Positions 1 through 9,035 of a DNA stretch of 64,000 nt are shown piece by piece. Within the stretch, counting starts at the first letter, position 1. Each line of letters opens with the position of its first letter. Below the pieces are notes generated by a model, which did not search any database, was not told the DNA's origin, and was given only the letters and a program-made list of their open reading frames with translations. This DNA comes from Methylobacterium amylolyticum (lineage in GTDB: Bacteria > Pseudomonadota > Alphaproteobacteria > Rhizobiales > Beijerinckiaceae): the NCBI RefSeq assembly GCF_030700245.1, contig NZ_JAUYZI010000029.1:21268-85267 (forward strand), written 5' to 3'. Made by a program: the position numbers and the translations under genes.

Positions 1-1589
1 AGGTAGAGCAGGCTCGCCCGGTAGGTCAGGGCGTCGGCGGGCACGTCCTGGAACGCCAGCGCCCCCGTGGCCAGCGTCCGCGTCGGGCCGGCCTGGCGGG
101 CGACGTCGTAGCGGCCGCCGAGGGTGAGGACGTAGCGGTCGAACTTGATCTGGTCCTGGAAGTACACGCCGGTCTGCTCGGCGGAGATGCGCTGCTGCGA
201 GGTGAAGTCCGGGAACGGGATGTTCGTGAAGTAGTTCGGCGCCAGCGCGTTCAGGCTGGGGGCCGTCGGGAACGGCCCGGCATAGGTGCTGGTGCGGATG
301 GTGCGGTGGTCGACGCCGAGCAGCGCGGTGTGGCTGAGCGGGCCGGTGTCGAAGTTGGCGATGAAGTTGTTGTCGATGGTGTAGGCGTCGATCTGCACCT
401 TCGTGCCGCCGCGCGAGCGGGCGATCAGCGGCCCCGAGGTGAACGGGCCGTTGGCTTCGTTGAAGGCGGAGAAGACGCTGCGGTAGTCGCCCTCCGAGTG
501 CAGGTAGCGCGCGGCGGAGTGGAAGCGCAGGCCCTCGCCGAAGCGATGGTCGAACAGGTACTCGATCGAGCCCTGCGTGCGGTCCGAGCGCTCGAAGTTG
601 CGGTCGCCGTCGTAGAAGTTCACCGGCAGGCGGCCGAAGACGCCGCTGCCGAAGTTGCGGGCGAACACGGTGCCGACCGCCGGGAAGCCGCCGTAGAAGC
701 CGGAGAACGGATCGCGCTGGTAGTTGCCGATGAGGGTCAGCGAGGTGTCGGTCGAGGGCCGCCACGTGAGCATCGGGCTGATGAAGGCGCGCTCGACCCG
801 GGTCGTCACCACCGGGCCGTCCCCGTTCCAGCCCGAGCCGATCAGCCGGTAGGCGAACTGGTCGGCGAGCCCCGGCACGTCGGAGGCGATCGGCCCGCCG
901 ACGTCGAAGCCGCCGCGGACCTCGTTGAAGCCGCCGCCCTGCACGAAGATCTCGCCGTGCTGGACGAAGCGCGGCACCTTGGAGACGATGTTGACGATGC
1001 CGCCCGCACCCGCCTGTCCGTAGAGCACGGAACTCGGGCCCTTGATGATGTCGATGCGCTCGATGCGGAAGGGATCGACGGACGGGAACGCGTCGCGGTT
1101 GCCCGGCAGGACGAGCCCGTCGAGGAAGATCGGGGCGAGGAAGCCGCGGATGTAGAACTGCTCCAGGCGCGTCGAGCCGGCGCCGCCGCGCTGCTCGGTG
1201 GTGACGCCGGGCGTGTAGCGCAGCGCCTGGTTGACGGTGAGCGCGTTGGTATCCTCGATCTGCTTGCGGCCCACCACCGAGATCGACTGCGCCGTCTCCA
1301 GGATCGGCGTGTCGGTCTTGGTGGCGACCGTGCTGCGGCTGGCGACGTAGCCCGGCACCGGCCCGACGGCGCCGCCCGCGCCGTAGAGGTCGGTGTTCAG
1401 GCTCCGCCCGCCGCCCTCGCCCGTGACGCTCAGCTCGGACAGCTCGATGTCCGTGACCGGCGCCGGCTGGGCCTGGGCGCCGCCCGTCAGCAGAATGCCG
1501 CAGGTCGTCGACAGAAGAACCCCGAGGATGGCGCTCTTGCGGACCTGAGGAGCGCCGACGGGAACACGTGCGTGATGATGATCCGACAT
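1..1589 (-). CDS. TonB-dependent outer-membrane (siderophore-type) receptor, C-terminus beyond window
   Basis: Reading leftward from an ATG at 1589 gives an open frame to the window edge (529 codons). Residues 1 to about 43 look like a signal peptide (basic start, hydrophobic core, GAQAQ cleavage region). A TonB-box-like segment (ELSVTG) follows, then a plug domain with typical FhuA/FecA wording: TAQSISVVGRKQIED, ALRYTPGV. Late beta-barrel strands are seen near the left edge (VPADALTYRASLLY). No N-terminal STN signalling domain is present. The family imports ferric siderophores or similar chelates using TonB/ExbBD energy. It is divergent from the riboswitch-controlled receptor at 2226. The family call is firm and the substrate is unknown. 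The gene is truncated only by the window boundary. Confidence 0.9.
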   Translation of the reverse strand, partial: MSDHHHARVPVGAPQVRKSAILGVLLSTTCGILLTGGAQAQPAPVTDIELSELSVTGEGGGRSLNTDLYGAGGAVGPVPGYVASRSTVATKTDTPILETAQSISVVGRKQIEDTNALTVNQALRYTPGVTTEQRGGAGSTRLEQFYIRGFLAPIFLDGLVLPGNRDAFPSVDPFRIERIDIIKGPSSVLYGQAGAGGIVNIVSKVPRFVQHGEIFVQGGGFNEVRGGFDVGGPIASDVPGLADQFAYRLIGSGWNGDGPVVTTRVERAFISPMLTWRPSTDTSLTLIGNYQRDPFSGFYGGFPAVGTVFARNFGSGVFGRLPVNFYDGDRNFERSDRTQGSIEYLFDHRFGEGLRFHSAARYLHSEGDYRSVFSAFNEANGPFTSGPLIARSRGGTKVQIDAYTIDNNFIANFDTGPLSHTALLGVDHRTIRTSTYAGPFPTAPSLNALAPNYFTNIPFPDFTSQQRISAEQTGVYFQDQIKFDRYVLTLGGRYDVARQAGPTRTLATGALAFQDVPADALTYRASLLY

Positions 1590-1639
1590 TTTCCCAGCCT
1601 TGGGCGCGATTCTGCGCGCGAAAAATCCATCGGATACGC

Positions 1640-1735
1640 GTCTATCACGGGTGCGTGATCGTGATATGGCAAATTTAACACAATACAACAGCTACTTACT
1701 TTGGAGTTTTTATAAATGTAAATCACAATCACCGG
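1640..1735 (-). promoter_or_regulatory. AT-rich promoter island upstream of the leftward TonB receptor
   Basis: In a region that is otherwise strongly GC-rich, about 1650-1730 is rich in A/T and holds several TTGTAT/ATAAA-like elements on the leftward strand, 60-140 bases before the ATG at 1589. This is the obvious place for the receptor promoter and for an iron- or metal-responsive operator. I could not recognise a clean Fur box or Irr (ICE) motif. The rest of 1590-1925 shows no gene. Confidence 0.4.
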
Positions 1736-1925
1736 ACGCGGCAGGTCCGTCCGCCCCGCTGGAACCGGCTCGCGCGCCGCGCGATGCCCCGCATCCGGCC
1801 GAGCGTGCGGCAGGGTGCGCGTCCGCCCCGCCCGCTGTGGCCGATCGGCCACGCCGCGTGCAACACTGTTACAAATCGTTTCCGGGCCGTTGACCCGCGG
1901 TCCGGCCGCGCCGAGTATCCCGCCT

Positions 1926-2112
1926 GCCGAGGTTCTCGCGGGTTCCGGCCCGCGGGCTAAGACGGGAATTCGGTGAGCTCTCCGGAGCGAGGCCGAAGCT
2001 GCCCCCGCAACTGTGAGCGGTGAGCCGCTGCCGACGACGGTCACCGGTGCGCGTACCGGGAAGGCCAGGCAGGGGTGACGACCCGCGAGCCAGGAGACCT
2101 GCCCCGGCACGA
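1926..2112 (+). promoter_or_regulatory. Cobalamin (B12) riboswitch
   Basis: The conserved blocks of the cobalamin riboswitch occur in order. There is a GGTTC-type opening near 1930, then GGGAAT..GGTG at about 1963-1975. The core GAAGCTGCCCCCGCAACTGT lies at about 1995-2013. The B12 box AGCCAGGAGACCTGCC ends the element at about 2104. It lies about 110 bases upstream of the GTG start at 2226 on the same strand, the usual arrangement for repressing a transport operon when adenosylcobalamin is plentiful. The riboswitch identity is read directly from these motifs. The exact ends are approximate. Confidence 0.95.
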
Positions 2113-2225
2113 CGTCATCCCTCGGGCGGGGTGCCCCGGGCGGAGCGCGTGCGCTGCGGGCCGCGACGGTCCGGTGGGCGCCCTCGCATCCGTCCGGCCG
2201 CCGCCCGGCAACCGCGAGTGCTCCG

Positions 2226-4475
2226 GTGAACGCCCGTCCGAGTCTCTCCCCCGCCGAGCGGGCGTCCGCGTCCGGGGCCGCGCCCAAGGCAGCGCTTAGG
2301 GCCGCGCGCGGCCCGACGCGACGCCCGACGCGCCTCGCGCCCGCCGCCGCGCTCTCGGCCGTGCTCTCGGCCGCGATGCCCGCCCCCGACGCGCGTGCGG
2401 AGGATGTCGCGCTGGAGGAGGTGTCGGTCGAGCACGTCGGCGAGGGCGCGGCGCCGGGCACGACCACGGCCTCGGGCACGATCGGCCTGATCGGCCCGAC
2501 CCCGGGCTTCAGCGCCGCCCGGGCGGTCAGCGCCACGCGCACCGCCACCCCGCAGATGGACGTGCCGCAGGTGGTCAACGTCGCCCCGCGCGAGGTGATC
2601 ACCGACCTCGCCGCCACCCGCGTCGACCGGGTGTTCAATTACCTCCCCGGCGTCGCCCAGCAGAACAATTTCGGCGGCCTGAGCATCTTCAGCTACGCCA
2701 TCCGCGGGGTGACCACCTCGGAGATCTACAAGAACGGCTTCCCGCTCAACCGCGGCACCCCGCCCCCGCCCGACGCGCAGAACGTCGAGCGCATCGAGGT
2801 GCTGAAGGGGCCGGGCGCCGGCCTGTTCGGGCGCAGCGACCCTGGCGGCCTGATCAACATCATCACCAAGCAGCCCACCGCCGAGCGCTTCGTCGAGTTC
2901 GGCAACCAGGTCGACTCGTTCGGGCTGACCCGCGGCACGATCGACGCGGGCGGCGCGCTCAGCGCCGACGGCACCGTCCTCTACCGGTTCAACCTCGCGG
3001 CCCAGGGCGCGGGCAGCTTCCGCGATTTCGTCAACAGCGACCGCCTGCTCGTCGCCCCCGTGGTGAGCTGGCAGGTCACGCCCGACACCCGGATCACGGT
3101 CGAGACCGAGTTCGTGAAGAACCGCATCGTCTTCGACCGCGGCGTCATCGCCATCAACCGGCAGCTCGGCTTCCTGCCGCTGTCGCGCTTCCTCGGCGAG
3201 CCCGGCCAGAGCACCTACCAGAACAACAACACGATGCAGGTGCGCGTCGATCACCGCTTCGACGACGCGTGGCAGATGCGGCTCGCCACCTACCTCAACA
3301 CCGGCGACCTGGAGGGCGAGTCGGCCGAGGTGCGCTCGCTCGCCGCCGACAACCGCACGGTGGCCCGCGACCGCAACGTGCGCGACTACCGCTGGGACGT
3401 GGCGATCGGTCAGGCCGACCTGATCGGGCGCTTCGACACGGGCGGCATCGGCCACACCGTGCTGCTCGGCGTCGACCGCGAGGCGACCGACAGCCGGACC
3501 CAGTACTTCCGCTCGAATTTTCGCGCGAACCCCTACGCGCTCGACATCTACGCGCCGGTCTACGGGCAGGCGCTGCCGCCGATCACCATTCCGCGCAACA
3601 ACCTGGAGCGGATCACCAACACCGGCCTGTACGCGCAGGACGAGATCGTCCTCACGCCCGAGTGGCGGGCGCTCGTCGGCGTCCGGCTCGACATCTTCGA
3701 GCAGTCCTTCCGCGAGCGGGTGGTGCGCAGCCAGACCGAGCAGTCGCGGCTCGCGGCCTCGCCGCGGGCGGGCCTGCTCTACCGGCCGATCCCCGAACTG
3801 TCGTTCTACACCAACGTCGGCACCAGCTTCCGGCCCAATATCGGGCCGGACGCCGCGGCCGTCACCCGCGGCACGCCGCTGCCGCCCGAGACCGGGCTCG
3901 GCTACGAGATCGGCGCCAAGTCCGAACTGTTCGGCGGCAACCTGCTCCTGACCGCGGCGGCCTTCCGCATCGAGCGGCAGAACGTGCTCACCCCCGACCC
4001 CAACAACAGCGGCTTCTCCCTCGCCGCGGGCGGCGTGCGCAGCCAGGGCTTCGAGCTGACGGCGCAGGGCCAGCTCGGGCCGGAGCTGAAGGTGCTGGCC
4101 GGCTACGTCTACGCCGACGCGGTCGTGACGAAGGACAACGTCCTGCCGGTGGGCGCGCCGCTGATCAACGTGCCGCGCCATTCCGGCAGCCTGCTCGCCG
4201 TCTACGAGCCGGGGGGCGCGTGGAAGGGGTTCGGCATCGGCGGCGGGGTGCGCGGCGTCGGCGAGCGGGCGGGCGACGCGGCGGGTTCCGGCTTCGTCCT
4301 GCCGGCCTACGTCGCCTTCGACGCGCTGGCCTACTACCGCTACGACAACATGCGCTTCGCCCTGAACATCGAGAACATCGGCAACGTCGCCTATTACGAG
4401 AGCTCGCTCAACGTCTTCCGGGTGTTCCCCGGCTCGCCGCGGCGCTTCACCGGCTCGTTCACGGTGCGGTTCTGA
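2226..4475 (+). CDS. TonB-dependent receptor under cobalamin riboswitch control
   Basis: A 749-residue outer-membrane receptor. The N-terminal 58 residues are basic then hydrophobic and end with DARAED, consistent with a long signal peptide. A TonB-box-like segment (EVSVEHV) follows. The plug domain (about 95-220) contains VFNYLPGV, the AIRG motif, VERIEVLKGPGAGLFG and GGLINIITKQP. The remainder is a 22-strand-type barrel ending in the C-terminal Phe signature (RRFTGSFTVRF). The sequence style is FhuA/ferrichrome-like rather than classic BtuB, yet the B12 riboswitch implies cobalamin-linked regulation. It imports a corrinoid, or a metal chelate that spares B12. The GTG start is the one that retains the signal peptide; the Shine-Dalgarno is weak. 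The stop overlaps the next gene's ATG (TGATG). Confidence 0.9.
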   Translation: MNARPSLSPAERASASGAAPKAALRAARGPTRRPTRLAPAAALSAVLSAAMPAPDARAEDVALEEVSVEHVGEGAAPGTTTASGTIGLIGPTPGFSAARAVSATRTATPQMDVPQVVNVAPREVITDLAATRVDRVFNYLPGVAQQNNFGGLSIFSYAIRGVTTSEIYKNGFPLNRGTPPPPDAQNVERIEVLKGPGAGLFGRSDPGGLINIITKQPTAERFVEFGNQVDSFGLTRGTIDAGGALSADGTVLYRFNLAAQGAGSFRDFVNSDRLLVAPVVSWQVTPDTRITVETEFVKNRIVFDRGVIAINRQLGFLPLSRFLGEPGQSTYQNNNTMQVRVDHRFDDAWQMRLATYLNTGDLEGESAEVRSLAADNRTVARDRNVRDYRWDVAIGQADLIGRFDTGGIGHTVLLGVDREATDSRTQYFRSNFRANPYALDIYAPVYGQALPPITIPRNNLERITNTGLYAQDEIVLTPEWRALVGVRLDIFEQSFRERVVRSQTEQSRLAASPRAGLLYRPIPELSFYTNVGTSFRPNIGPDAAAVTRGTPLPPETGLGYEIGAKSELFGGNLLLTAAAFRIERQNVLTPDPNNSGFSLAAGGVRSQGFELTAQGQLGPELKVLAGYVYADAVVTKDNVLPVGAPLINVPRHSGSLLAVYEPGGAWKGFGIGGGVRGVGERAGDAAGSGFVLPAYVAFDALAYYRYDNMRFALNIENIGNVAYYESSLNVFRVFPGSPRRFTGSFTVRF

Positions 4476-5299
4476 TGGCGGGCGGGATGCACGACGACAC
4501 GGGTGATGAGACGGGCGACGCGCCGGTGCTGGCGCTGCGGGGCGTCGCCAAGCGGTTCGGCGTCCGGGTCGCCCTGGAGGGTCTCGACCTGACCCTGCCC
4601 GCCGGCGGCGTCTACGCCCTGCTCGGGCCGAACGGGGCCGGCAAGACCACGACGATCAACCTCGTCCTCGGCTTCCTCCGGGCGGATGCCGGCGCGGTCC
4701 GCGTCTGCGGGATCGATGCCGGGGCCGAGCCGGTCGCCGCCCGGGCGCGGATCGCCTACATCCCCGAGCAGGTCGCCCTCTATCCCGGGCTCTCGGGCCT
4801 GGAGAACCTGCGCTACTTCGCGACGCTCGCCGGCCTCGACCTCGGCCGCGCCGAGGCGGGCCGGCTGCTCGGCCAGGCTGGGCTGGCGGAGGAGGCGCGG
4901 GGGCGGCCGGCCGGCACCTACTCGAAGGGCATGCGCCAGAAGGTCGGCATCGCCGTGGCGCTGGCGCGGCGCGCCCGGCTGCTGCTCCTCGACGAGCCGA
5001 CCTCGGGCCTCGACCCGGCCGCGGCGGCCGAGTTCTCCGGGACGGTGCGGGCCGCGGCGGCGCGGGGCACCGCCGTCCTGATGGCCACCCACGACCTCTA
5101 CCGGGTGCGCGAGATGGCCGACCGGGTCGGCGTGCTCGCCGCCGGCCGCGTCGTCGAGGAGATCGATCCGGCCCGCCTCGACCACGTCGCCCTGGAGCGG
5201 CTCTACATCGAGCGGCTGGCGGGGGCGACCGGTGCGGCGACGACCGGGGCGGCGACGACCGGTGCGGCGACGACCGGGGCAGCGGGGGCGGCGGCGTGA
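4475..5299 (+). CDS. ABC transporter ATP-binding protein (ABC-2 / NosF-like)
   Basis: A 274-residue ATPase. It shows Walker A LGPNGAGKTTTI (about residues 50-60), Q-loop region IPEQVALYPGLSGLENLRY, signature TYSKGMRQKVGIA, Walker B LLLLDEPTSGLDP and H-loop MATHDL. The short lid and the YPGLSGLENL wording are typical of ABC-2 exporters (CcmA/NosF/DrrA type), not of BtuD importers. The ATG overlaps the receptor stop by one base, so translation is coupled. The tail (about 250-274) is a low-complexity GAATT repeat from a 15-base tandem repeat. It powers the two permeases that follow. The substrate and even the direction of transport are uncertain. Confidence 0.9.
   Translation: MAGGMHDDTGDETGDAPVLALRGVAKRFGVRVALEGLDLTLPAGGVYALLGPNGAGKTTTINLVLGFLRADAGAVRVCGIDAGAEPVAARARIAYIPEQVALYPGLSGLENLRYFATLAGLDLGRAEAGRLLGQAGLAEEARGRPAGTYSKGMRQKVGIAVALARRARLLLLDEPTSGLDPAAAAEFSGTVRAAAARGTAVLMATHDLYRVREMADRVGVLAAGRVVEEIDPARLDHVALERLYIERLAGATGAATTGAATTGAATTGAAGAAA
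5225..5281 (+). repeat. 15-base in-frame tandem repeat in the ATPase tail
   Basis: The unit gcgacgaccggkgcg is repeated at 5237-5251, 5252-5266 and 5267-5281, with a degenerate partial copy before. It encodes repeated ATTGA. The unit length keeps the frame, so copy number can vary without breaking the gene. Confidence 0.85.
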
Positions 5300-6690
5300 G
5301 GCGCGTGGCGGCCGAACTCGCGCTGGCGTGGCGCGACGCGCGCCCGCGCTGGATCGGCGCCGTGCTCCTGCTGCTGCTGGGGGTGGCGGGCCTCGGCGCG
5401 TGGCAGGGCGCCGCGCGCTACGCCGCCGAGGTCGAGCGGATCACCGCCGCCGAGCGGGCGCGCTGGCTCGGGCAGGACGCCAAGAACCCGCACTCGGCCG
5501 ACCATTACGGGCTGTGGGTGTTCCGCCCCGTGGCGCCGCTCGCCGTGCTCGATCCCGGCACCGGCCCCTACACGGGCCGGATGGTGCGGGTGGAGGCGCA
5601 CCTGTTCAACGACGCCGTCTACCGCGCCGTGCAGGATGCCGGGCCGCTCACCCGCTCGGGGTTCGGCAGCGTCGCCGACATCGTCGGGCTGGTGGTGCCG
5701 CTCGCCGCGATCCTGCTCGGCTTCTCCGCCTTCGCCGCCGACCGCGAGCGCGGCACCCTGCGGCTGGCGCTCGGCAACGGGGCGCGGCCGGGCCGGCTGT
5801 TCGCCGGGCGCTTCGCCGCGCTGCTCCTCGCCCTCGCCGCGCTGGTCGGCCTGCCGCTCCTGGCGCTCGGCGGCTTCGCCGCCGCGAGCGTCGGAGCCGA
5901 GGGCTGGGAGGTCGGCCCGCGGCTGGCGGTCTGGACCCTGGCCCAGCTCGCCTACGCCGCCGTGTTCCTGCTGATCGCCCTGCTGATCTCGCTGTCCGCC
6001 CGCACGGCCCGCGGCGCGCTCGCCGCCGCGCTCGCGGTCTGGGTCGGGCTCTGCGTCGTCGCCCCGCGGCTCGCGACCGCGGGGGTCGAGGTCGTGGCGC
6101 CCGCGCCCTCCTACCGGGAGGCCCGCGCCCGGATCGACGCGGACCTGCGCGACCACCGCACCGCCGAGGCGAGCGACGCGCAGGTGCGGGCGGCGCTCGC
6201 CCGTTACGGGGCCTCCGACCCCGACGAACTGCCCGTCGACCTGCGCGGCCTGACGATGATCGAGAACGAGCACCACGCCTACGCCGTCTACGACCGCGAG
6301 CTCGGCACCTTCTTCGCCGGCCTCGCCGGCCGCGAGCGGGCGTTCGGCTGGGCCGGCCTGCTCTCGCCCCGGGTCGCCCTCCAGGCCCTGTCGCAGACGC
6401 TGGCCGGCACCGACTTCGCGCAGCACGCCCACTTCGTCTGGGCGGCGGAGGCCTACCGCCGGGGCATCTCCGAGCGCATGAACGCCGAGATCCGCGACAA
6501 CCCGCAGCGGGGCGGGCGGCAGCTCGTGGCGGGGCCGGAGCTGTGGCGGGCGATCCCGCCCTTCACCCCCGCGCCGCTGCCCCTCGCCCGGGGGCTCGCC
6601 GACGCCGCGGGGCCGGCCCTGGCGCTGGCCCTGTGGCTCGCCGCGCTCGCGGCCCTGAGCGTCCCCCTGGTCCGGAGGCTCCGCCCGTGA
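5296..6690 (+). CDS. ABC-2 type permease, DUF3526-like (first of pair)
   Basis: A 464-residue membrane protein starting at a GTG that overlaps the ATPase stop (GTGA). A transmembrane helix lies at about 20-37. A roughly 90-residue extracytoplasmic segment follows (NPHSADHYGLWVFRP). A helix cluster lies at about 130-260, including SVADIVGLVVPLAAILLGF and the ABC-2 coupling-helix wording DRERGTLRLALGNGARPGRL. A second large loop (about 265-420) precedes the final helix at about 435-455. This layout matches the DUF3526/ABC-2 permeases that often follow TonB receptors. It should form the membrane channel with the next gene product. The family is assigned from topology and motif, from memory. Confidence 0.8.
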   Translation: MRRVAAELALAWRDARPRWIGAVLLLLLGVAGLGAWQGAARYAAEVERITAAERARWLGQDAKNPHSADHYGLWVFRPVAPLAVLDPGTGPYTGRMVRVEAHLFNDAVYRAVQDAGPLTRSGFGSVADIVGLVVPLAAILLGFSAFAADRERGTLRLALGNGARPGRLFAGRFAALLLALAALVGLPLLALGGFAAASVGAEGWEVGPRLAVWTLAQLAYAAVFLLIALLISLSARTARGALAAALAVWVGLCVVAPRLATAGVEVVAPAPSYREARARIDADLRDHRTAEASDAQVRAALARYGASDPDELPVDLRGLTMIENEHHAYAVYDRELGTFFAGLAGRERAFGWAGLLSPRVALQALSQTLAGTDFAQHAHFVWAAEAYRRGISERMNAEIRDNPQRGGRQLVAGPELWRAIPPFTPAPLPLARGLADAAGPALALALWLAALAALSVPLVRRLRP

Positions 6691-8180
6691 GCGCCCCCCG
6701 CTTCCACCGGCTGCTGCGCGCCGAGCTGCGTCTGCTCCTGCGCGAGCCCCTGACCTGGGCGATCCTCGCCATGCTCGCCGCCGCCCTCTGCCTCGGCGCC
6801 CGCATCGGGGCCGAGCGGGTCGCGGCCGAGCGGGCGGCGATCGCCGCGGCCGCAGGGGATTCCACCCGCGCCGTGGACGCGGCCAAGGCGGCCCGCGCGC
6901 GCTACGCGCAGCCCGGCCCGCTGCGGGTGGCCTACTGGCAGGATCCGACCCACGCCTTCGGCTACATGCACTACTTCCTGGCCGCCTACGCGGTGAAGCC
7001 GCCGACCCCGCTCGCCGCGCTGGCGGTCGGGCAGGCGGACGTGCAGCCGGCGCTGACCCGGGTGAGCTTCGGCTTCAGCACCGTGTTCGACGACACCGCC
7101 TACGAGCCGGGCTCCGCCGCCACGCTCCGGCTCGGGCCGTTCGACCTCGCCTTCGTGCTCGTCCACCTCGTGCCGCTGGCGGTGATCGCGCTCGCCGGCA
7201 CGCGGCTCTCCGCCGAGGCGGATGCGGGCATCCTCCGGCTGATCGCGGCCCAGCCGGTGAGCCCGCGCGCGGTGGCGGGGGCGAAGTTCGGCGCGGCCGC
7301 GCTGGTCGCCGTCGGGGCGGTGCTGGGGGGGACGGCGCTCGCCCTCGCCGTCACCGGGGCGCTCGGTCCGCTCGCCGGCTGGGGGACGACCGGGGCCGGG
7401 CTCGCGGCGGCGCTCGCCGCCTACACCCTGTTCTGGGTGGCGGCCTGCGCGCTGGCCGCGAGCCTGTGGCGGGGGGCGGTGGCGGCGCTGACGCTCCTCG
7501 TCCTGGCCTGGGCCTGCCTCGTGGTCGCCCTGCCGGCGGCGCTCGGCCTCGTCGTCGACGGTCTCGCCCCGGTCCCGTCGCGGATCGCGGCGATCGACGC
7601 GAGCCGGGAGGCGCAGGACCGCTTCTACACCGGCGAGGCCGGCCCGCGGATCGTCGCGGCGTGGCTCGCCGCGCGGGCGCCGGAGGCGGAGGCGAAGGAC
7701 CCCCCCGCGCTGCGCGACGCGCCCGAGATCAAGCGGCTGGCGCGCGACGCGTTCTACGACGCCGCTCTGGCCGGGCACCGGGACGCGCTCCAGGCCCGCG
7801 CGGACGCGGCGGCGGCCTGGAGCGCCCGGCTGGCACCGCTCTCGCCGGCGACCGCCCTGGCGCTGGCCCTGGAGACCGCGGCGGGGACCGATGCCGGCCG
7901 GCACGCGGCCTTCCTCGCTGCCGTCTCCGAGCACCGGCGGCGGCTGCGCGCGTTCTTCGAGCCGCGGATCCTGGCGCAGGCGCTGCGCCCGGCCCCGGTC
8001 TGCGCCGGCTGCCAGGCGCGCCTCGACTTCGACGCCTACGACGCCGTGCCGGCCTTCCCCGCCGTCCTCCCGGCGGAGGCGGCGGCGCGGCAGGCGCTCC
8101 TCGGCGCCGCCTGCCTCCTGGCCGCCGCCCTGGCGCTGGCGGCCCTGGCCTACCGGCGCCTCGGGGCGTGGCCGGCCTGA
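6687..8180 (+). CDS. ABC-2 type permease, DUF3526-like (second of pair)
   Basis: A 497-residue paralogue-like partner of the upstream permease with the same plan. It has an N-terminal helix (about 17-37), a long outer loop containing AYWQDPTHAFGYMHYF, a helix cluster (about 150-295) with SAEADAGILRLIAAQPVSPR, a second outer loop, and a last helix near the C-terminus. The second loop carries a CAGC pair (about residues 435-438) that could form a disulfide or bind a metal; the first permease lacks it. The GTG start overlaps the preceding stop (GTGA), completing a four-gene translationally chained unit from 2226. The substrate is unknown. Confidence 0.8.
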   Translation: MSAPRFHRLLRAELRLLLREPLTWAILAMLAAALCLGARIGAERVAAERAAIAAAAGDSTRAVDAAKAARARYAQPGPLRVAYWQDPTHAFGYMHYFLAAYAVKPPTPLAALAVGQADVQPALTRVSFGFSTVFDDTAYEPGSAATLRLGPFDLAFVLVHLVPLAVIALAGTRLSAEADAGILRLIAAQPVSPRAVAGAKFGAAALVAVGAVLGGTALALAVTGALGPLAGWGTTGAGLAAALAAYTLFWVAACALAASLWRGAVAALTLLVLAWACLVVALPAALGLVVDGLAPVPSRIAAIDASREAQDRFYTGEAGPRIVAAWLAARAPEAEAKDPPALRDAPEIKRLARDAFYDAALAGHRDALQARADAAAAWSARLAPLSPATALALALETAAGTDAGRHAAFLAAVSEHRRRLRAFFEPRILAQALRPAPVCAGCQARLDFDAYDAVPAFPAVLPAEAAARQALLGAACLLAAALALAALAYRRLGAWPA

Positions 8181-8238
8181 GCGCGCCGGAACGGCCCCTG
8201 CGGCGGTGCGTTCCGTCCCGTCGAGCGGGGAGGAACCT

Positions 8239-9009
8239 TTGGAGGAACAGCAGCGGCATCCGGCCTATCTCTGGATCGTCCGGCACGGCGAGAGCGCCGG
8301 CAACGTCGCCCGGGACGCCGCCCAGGCCTCCGGGGCCGCGCGCATCGACATCGCCGAGCGCGACGTGGACGTGCCGCTCAGCGCGCTGGGCGAGCGCCAA
8401 GCGCGCGCGCTCGGACGCTGGTTCGCGAGCCTGCCCGAGGCCGAGCGCCCGGACCTCGTGCTCGCCTCGCCCTACCGGCGGGCGGTCGGCACCGCCGAGG
8501 CGATCCGCGCGGCCGGCGGCCTCGCGCCGGGGACCCCGGGGCTGCTCGTGGACGAGCGGCTGCGCGAGAAGGAGTTCGGCATCCTCGACCGGCTGACCCG
8601 CGCCGGGATCGAGAGCCTGCACCCCGAGCAGGCGGCCCTGCGCGCCGATCTCGGCAAGTTCTATCACCGCCCGCCCGGCGGCGAGAGCTGGTGCGACGTG
8701 ATCCTGCGCCTGCGCAGCGCCCTCGACACCATCGCCCTGCACCACGGCGGCAAGCGCGTCCTCGTCGTCGCACACCAGGTGGTGGTGCTGTGCCTGCGCT
8801 ACCTCCTGGAGGACATGAGCGAGGCCGAGATCCTCGGGGTCGACGCCGAGGGCGACGTCGCCAATTGCGGGGTGACCGAGTACGTCTTCGCGCCCGACGC
8901 GCGGCCCGGCGGCGGGCTGGCGCTGGTGCGCTACAACTTCGTCGCACCTCTTGAGGCGCAGGGCGCCCCCGTTACCTCCGAACCCGACGCCGAGGCCGCC
9001 GCGCAGTGA
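8239..9009 (+). CDS. Histidine phosphatase family protein (phosphoglycerate-mutase fold)
   Basis: A 256-residue protein. The phosphohistidine motif VRHGESAGN (H16), the arginine motif SPYRRAVGTAE, GGESWCDVILRLRS and the second catalytic His in VVAHQVVV define a branch-1 histidine phosphatase. I chose the TTG at 8239 because a strong Shine-Dalgarno (GGGGAGG, about 8227-8233) precedes it and because it places the RHG motif at the usual distance. The gene follows the B12-controlled unit by 58 bases. A CobC-like role (alpha-ribazole phosphatase) is therefore conceivable, but the longer length and extra region after RHGESAGN argue for a broad phosphatase. It probably shares a transcript with the hydrate dehydratase downstream. 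Confidence 0.85.
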   Translation: MEEQQRHPAYLWIVRHGESAGNVARDAAQASGAARIDIAERDVDVPLSALGERQARALGRWFASLPEAERPDLVLASPYRRAVGTAEAIRAAGGLAPGTPGLLVDERLREKEFGILDRLTRAGIESLHPEQAALRADLGKFYHRPPGGESWCDVILRLRSALDTIALHHGGKRVLVVAHQVVVLCLRYLLEDMSEAEILGVDAEGDVANCGVTEYVFAPDARPGGGLALVRYNFVAPLEAQGAPVTSEPDAEAAAQ

Positions 9010-9035
9010 CGGGCGGCCCGCGAAGGGGAAGCGCG

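Noticed and set aside
306..1658. Long rightward open frame (450 codons) opposite the first TonB receptor
   Set aside because: It is antisense to a frame with clear receptor motifs and has the Arg/Ala/Val-rich composition of a GC-rich shadow frame, with no domain.
8239..9009. Reading the histidine phosphatase as CobC of B12 synthesis
   Set aside because: It lies near the B12-controlled operon, but its length and motif context do not favour alpha-ribazole phosphatase and no other cob genes are nearby.
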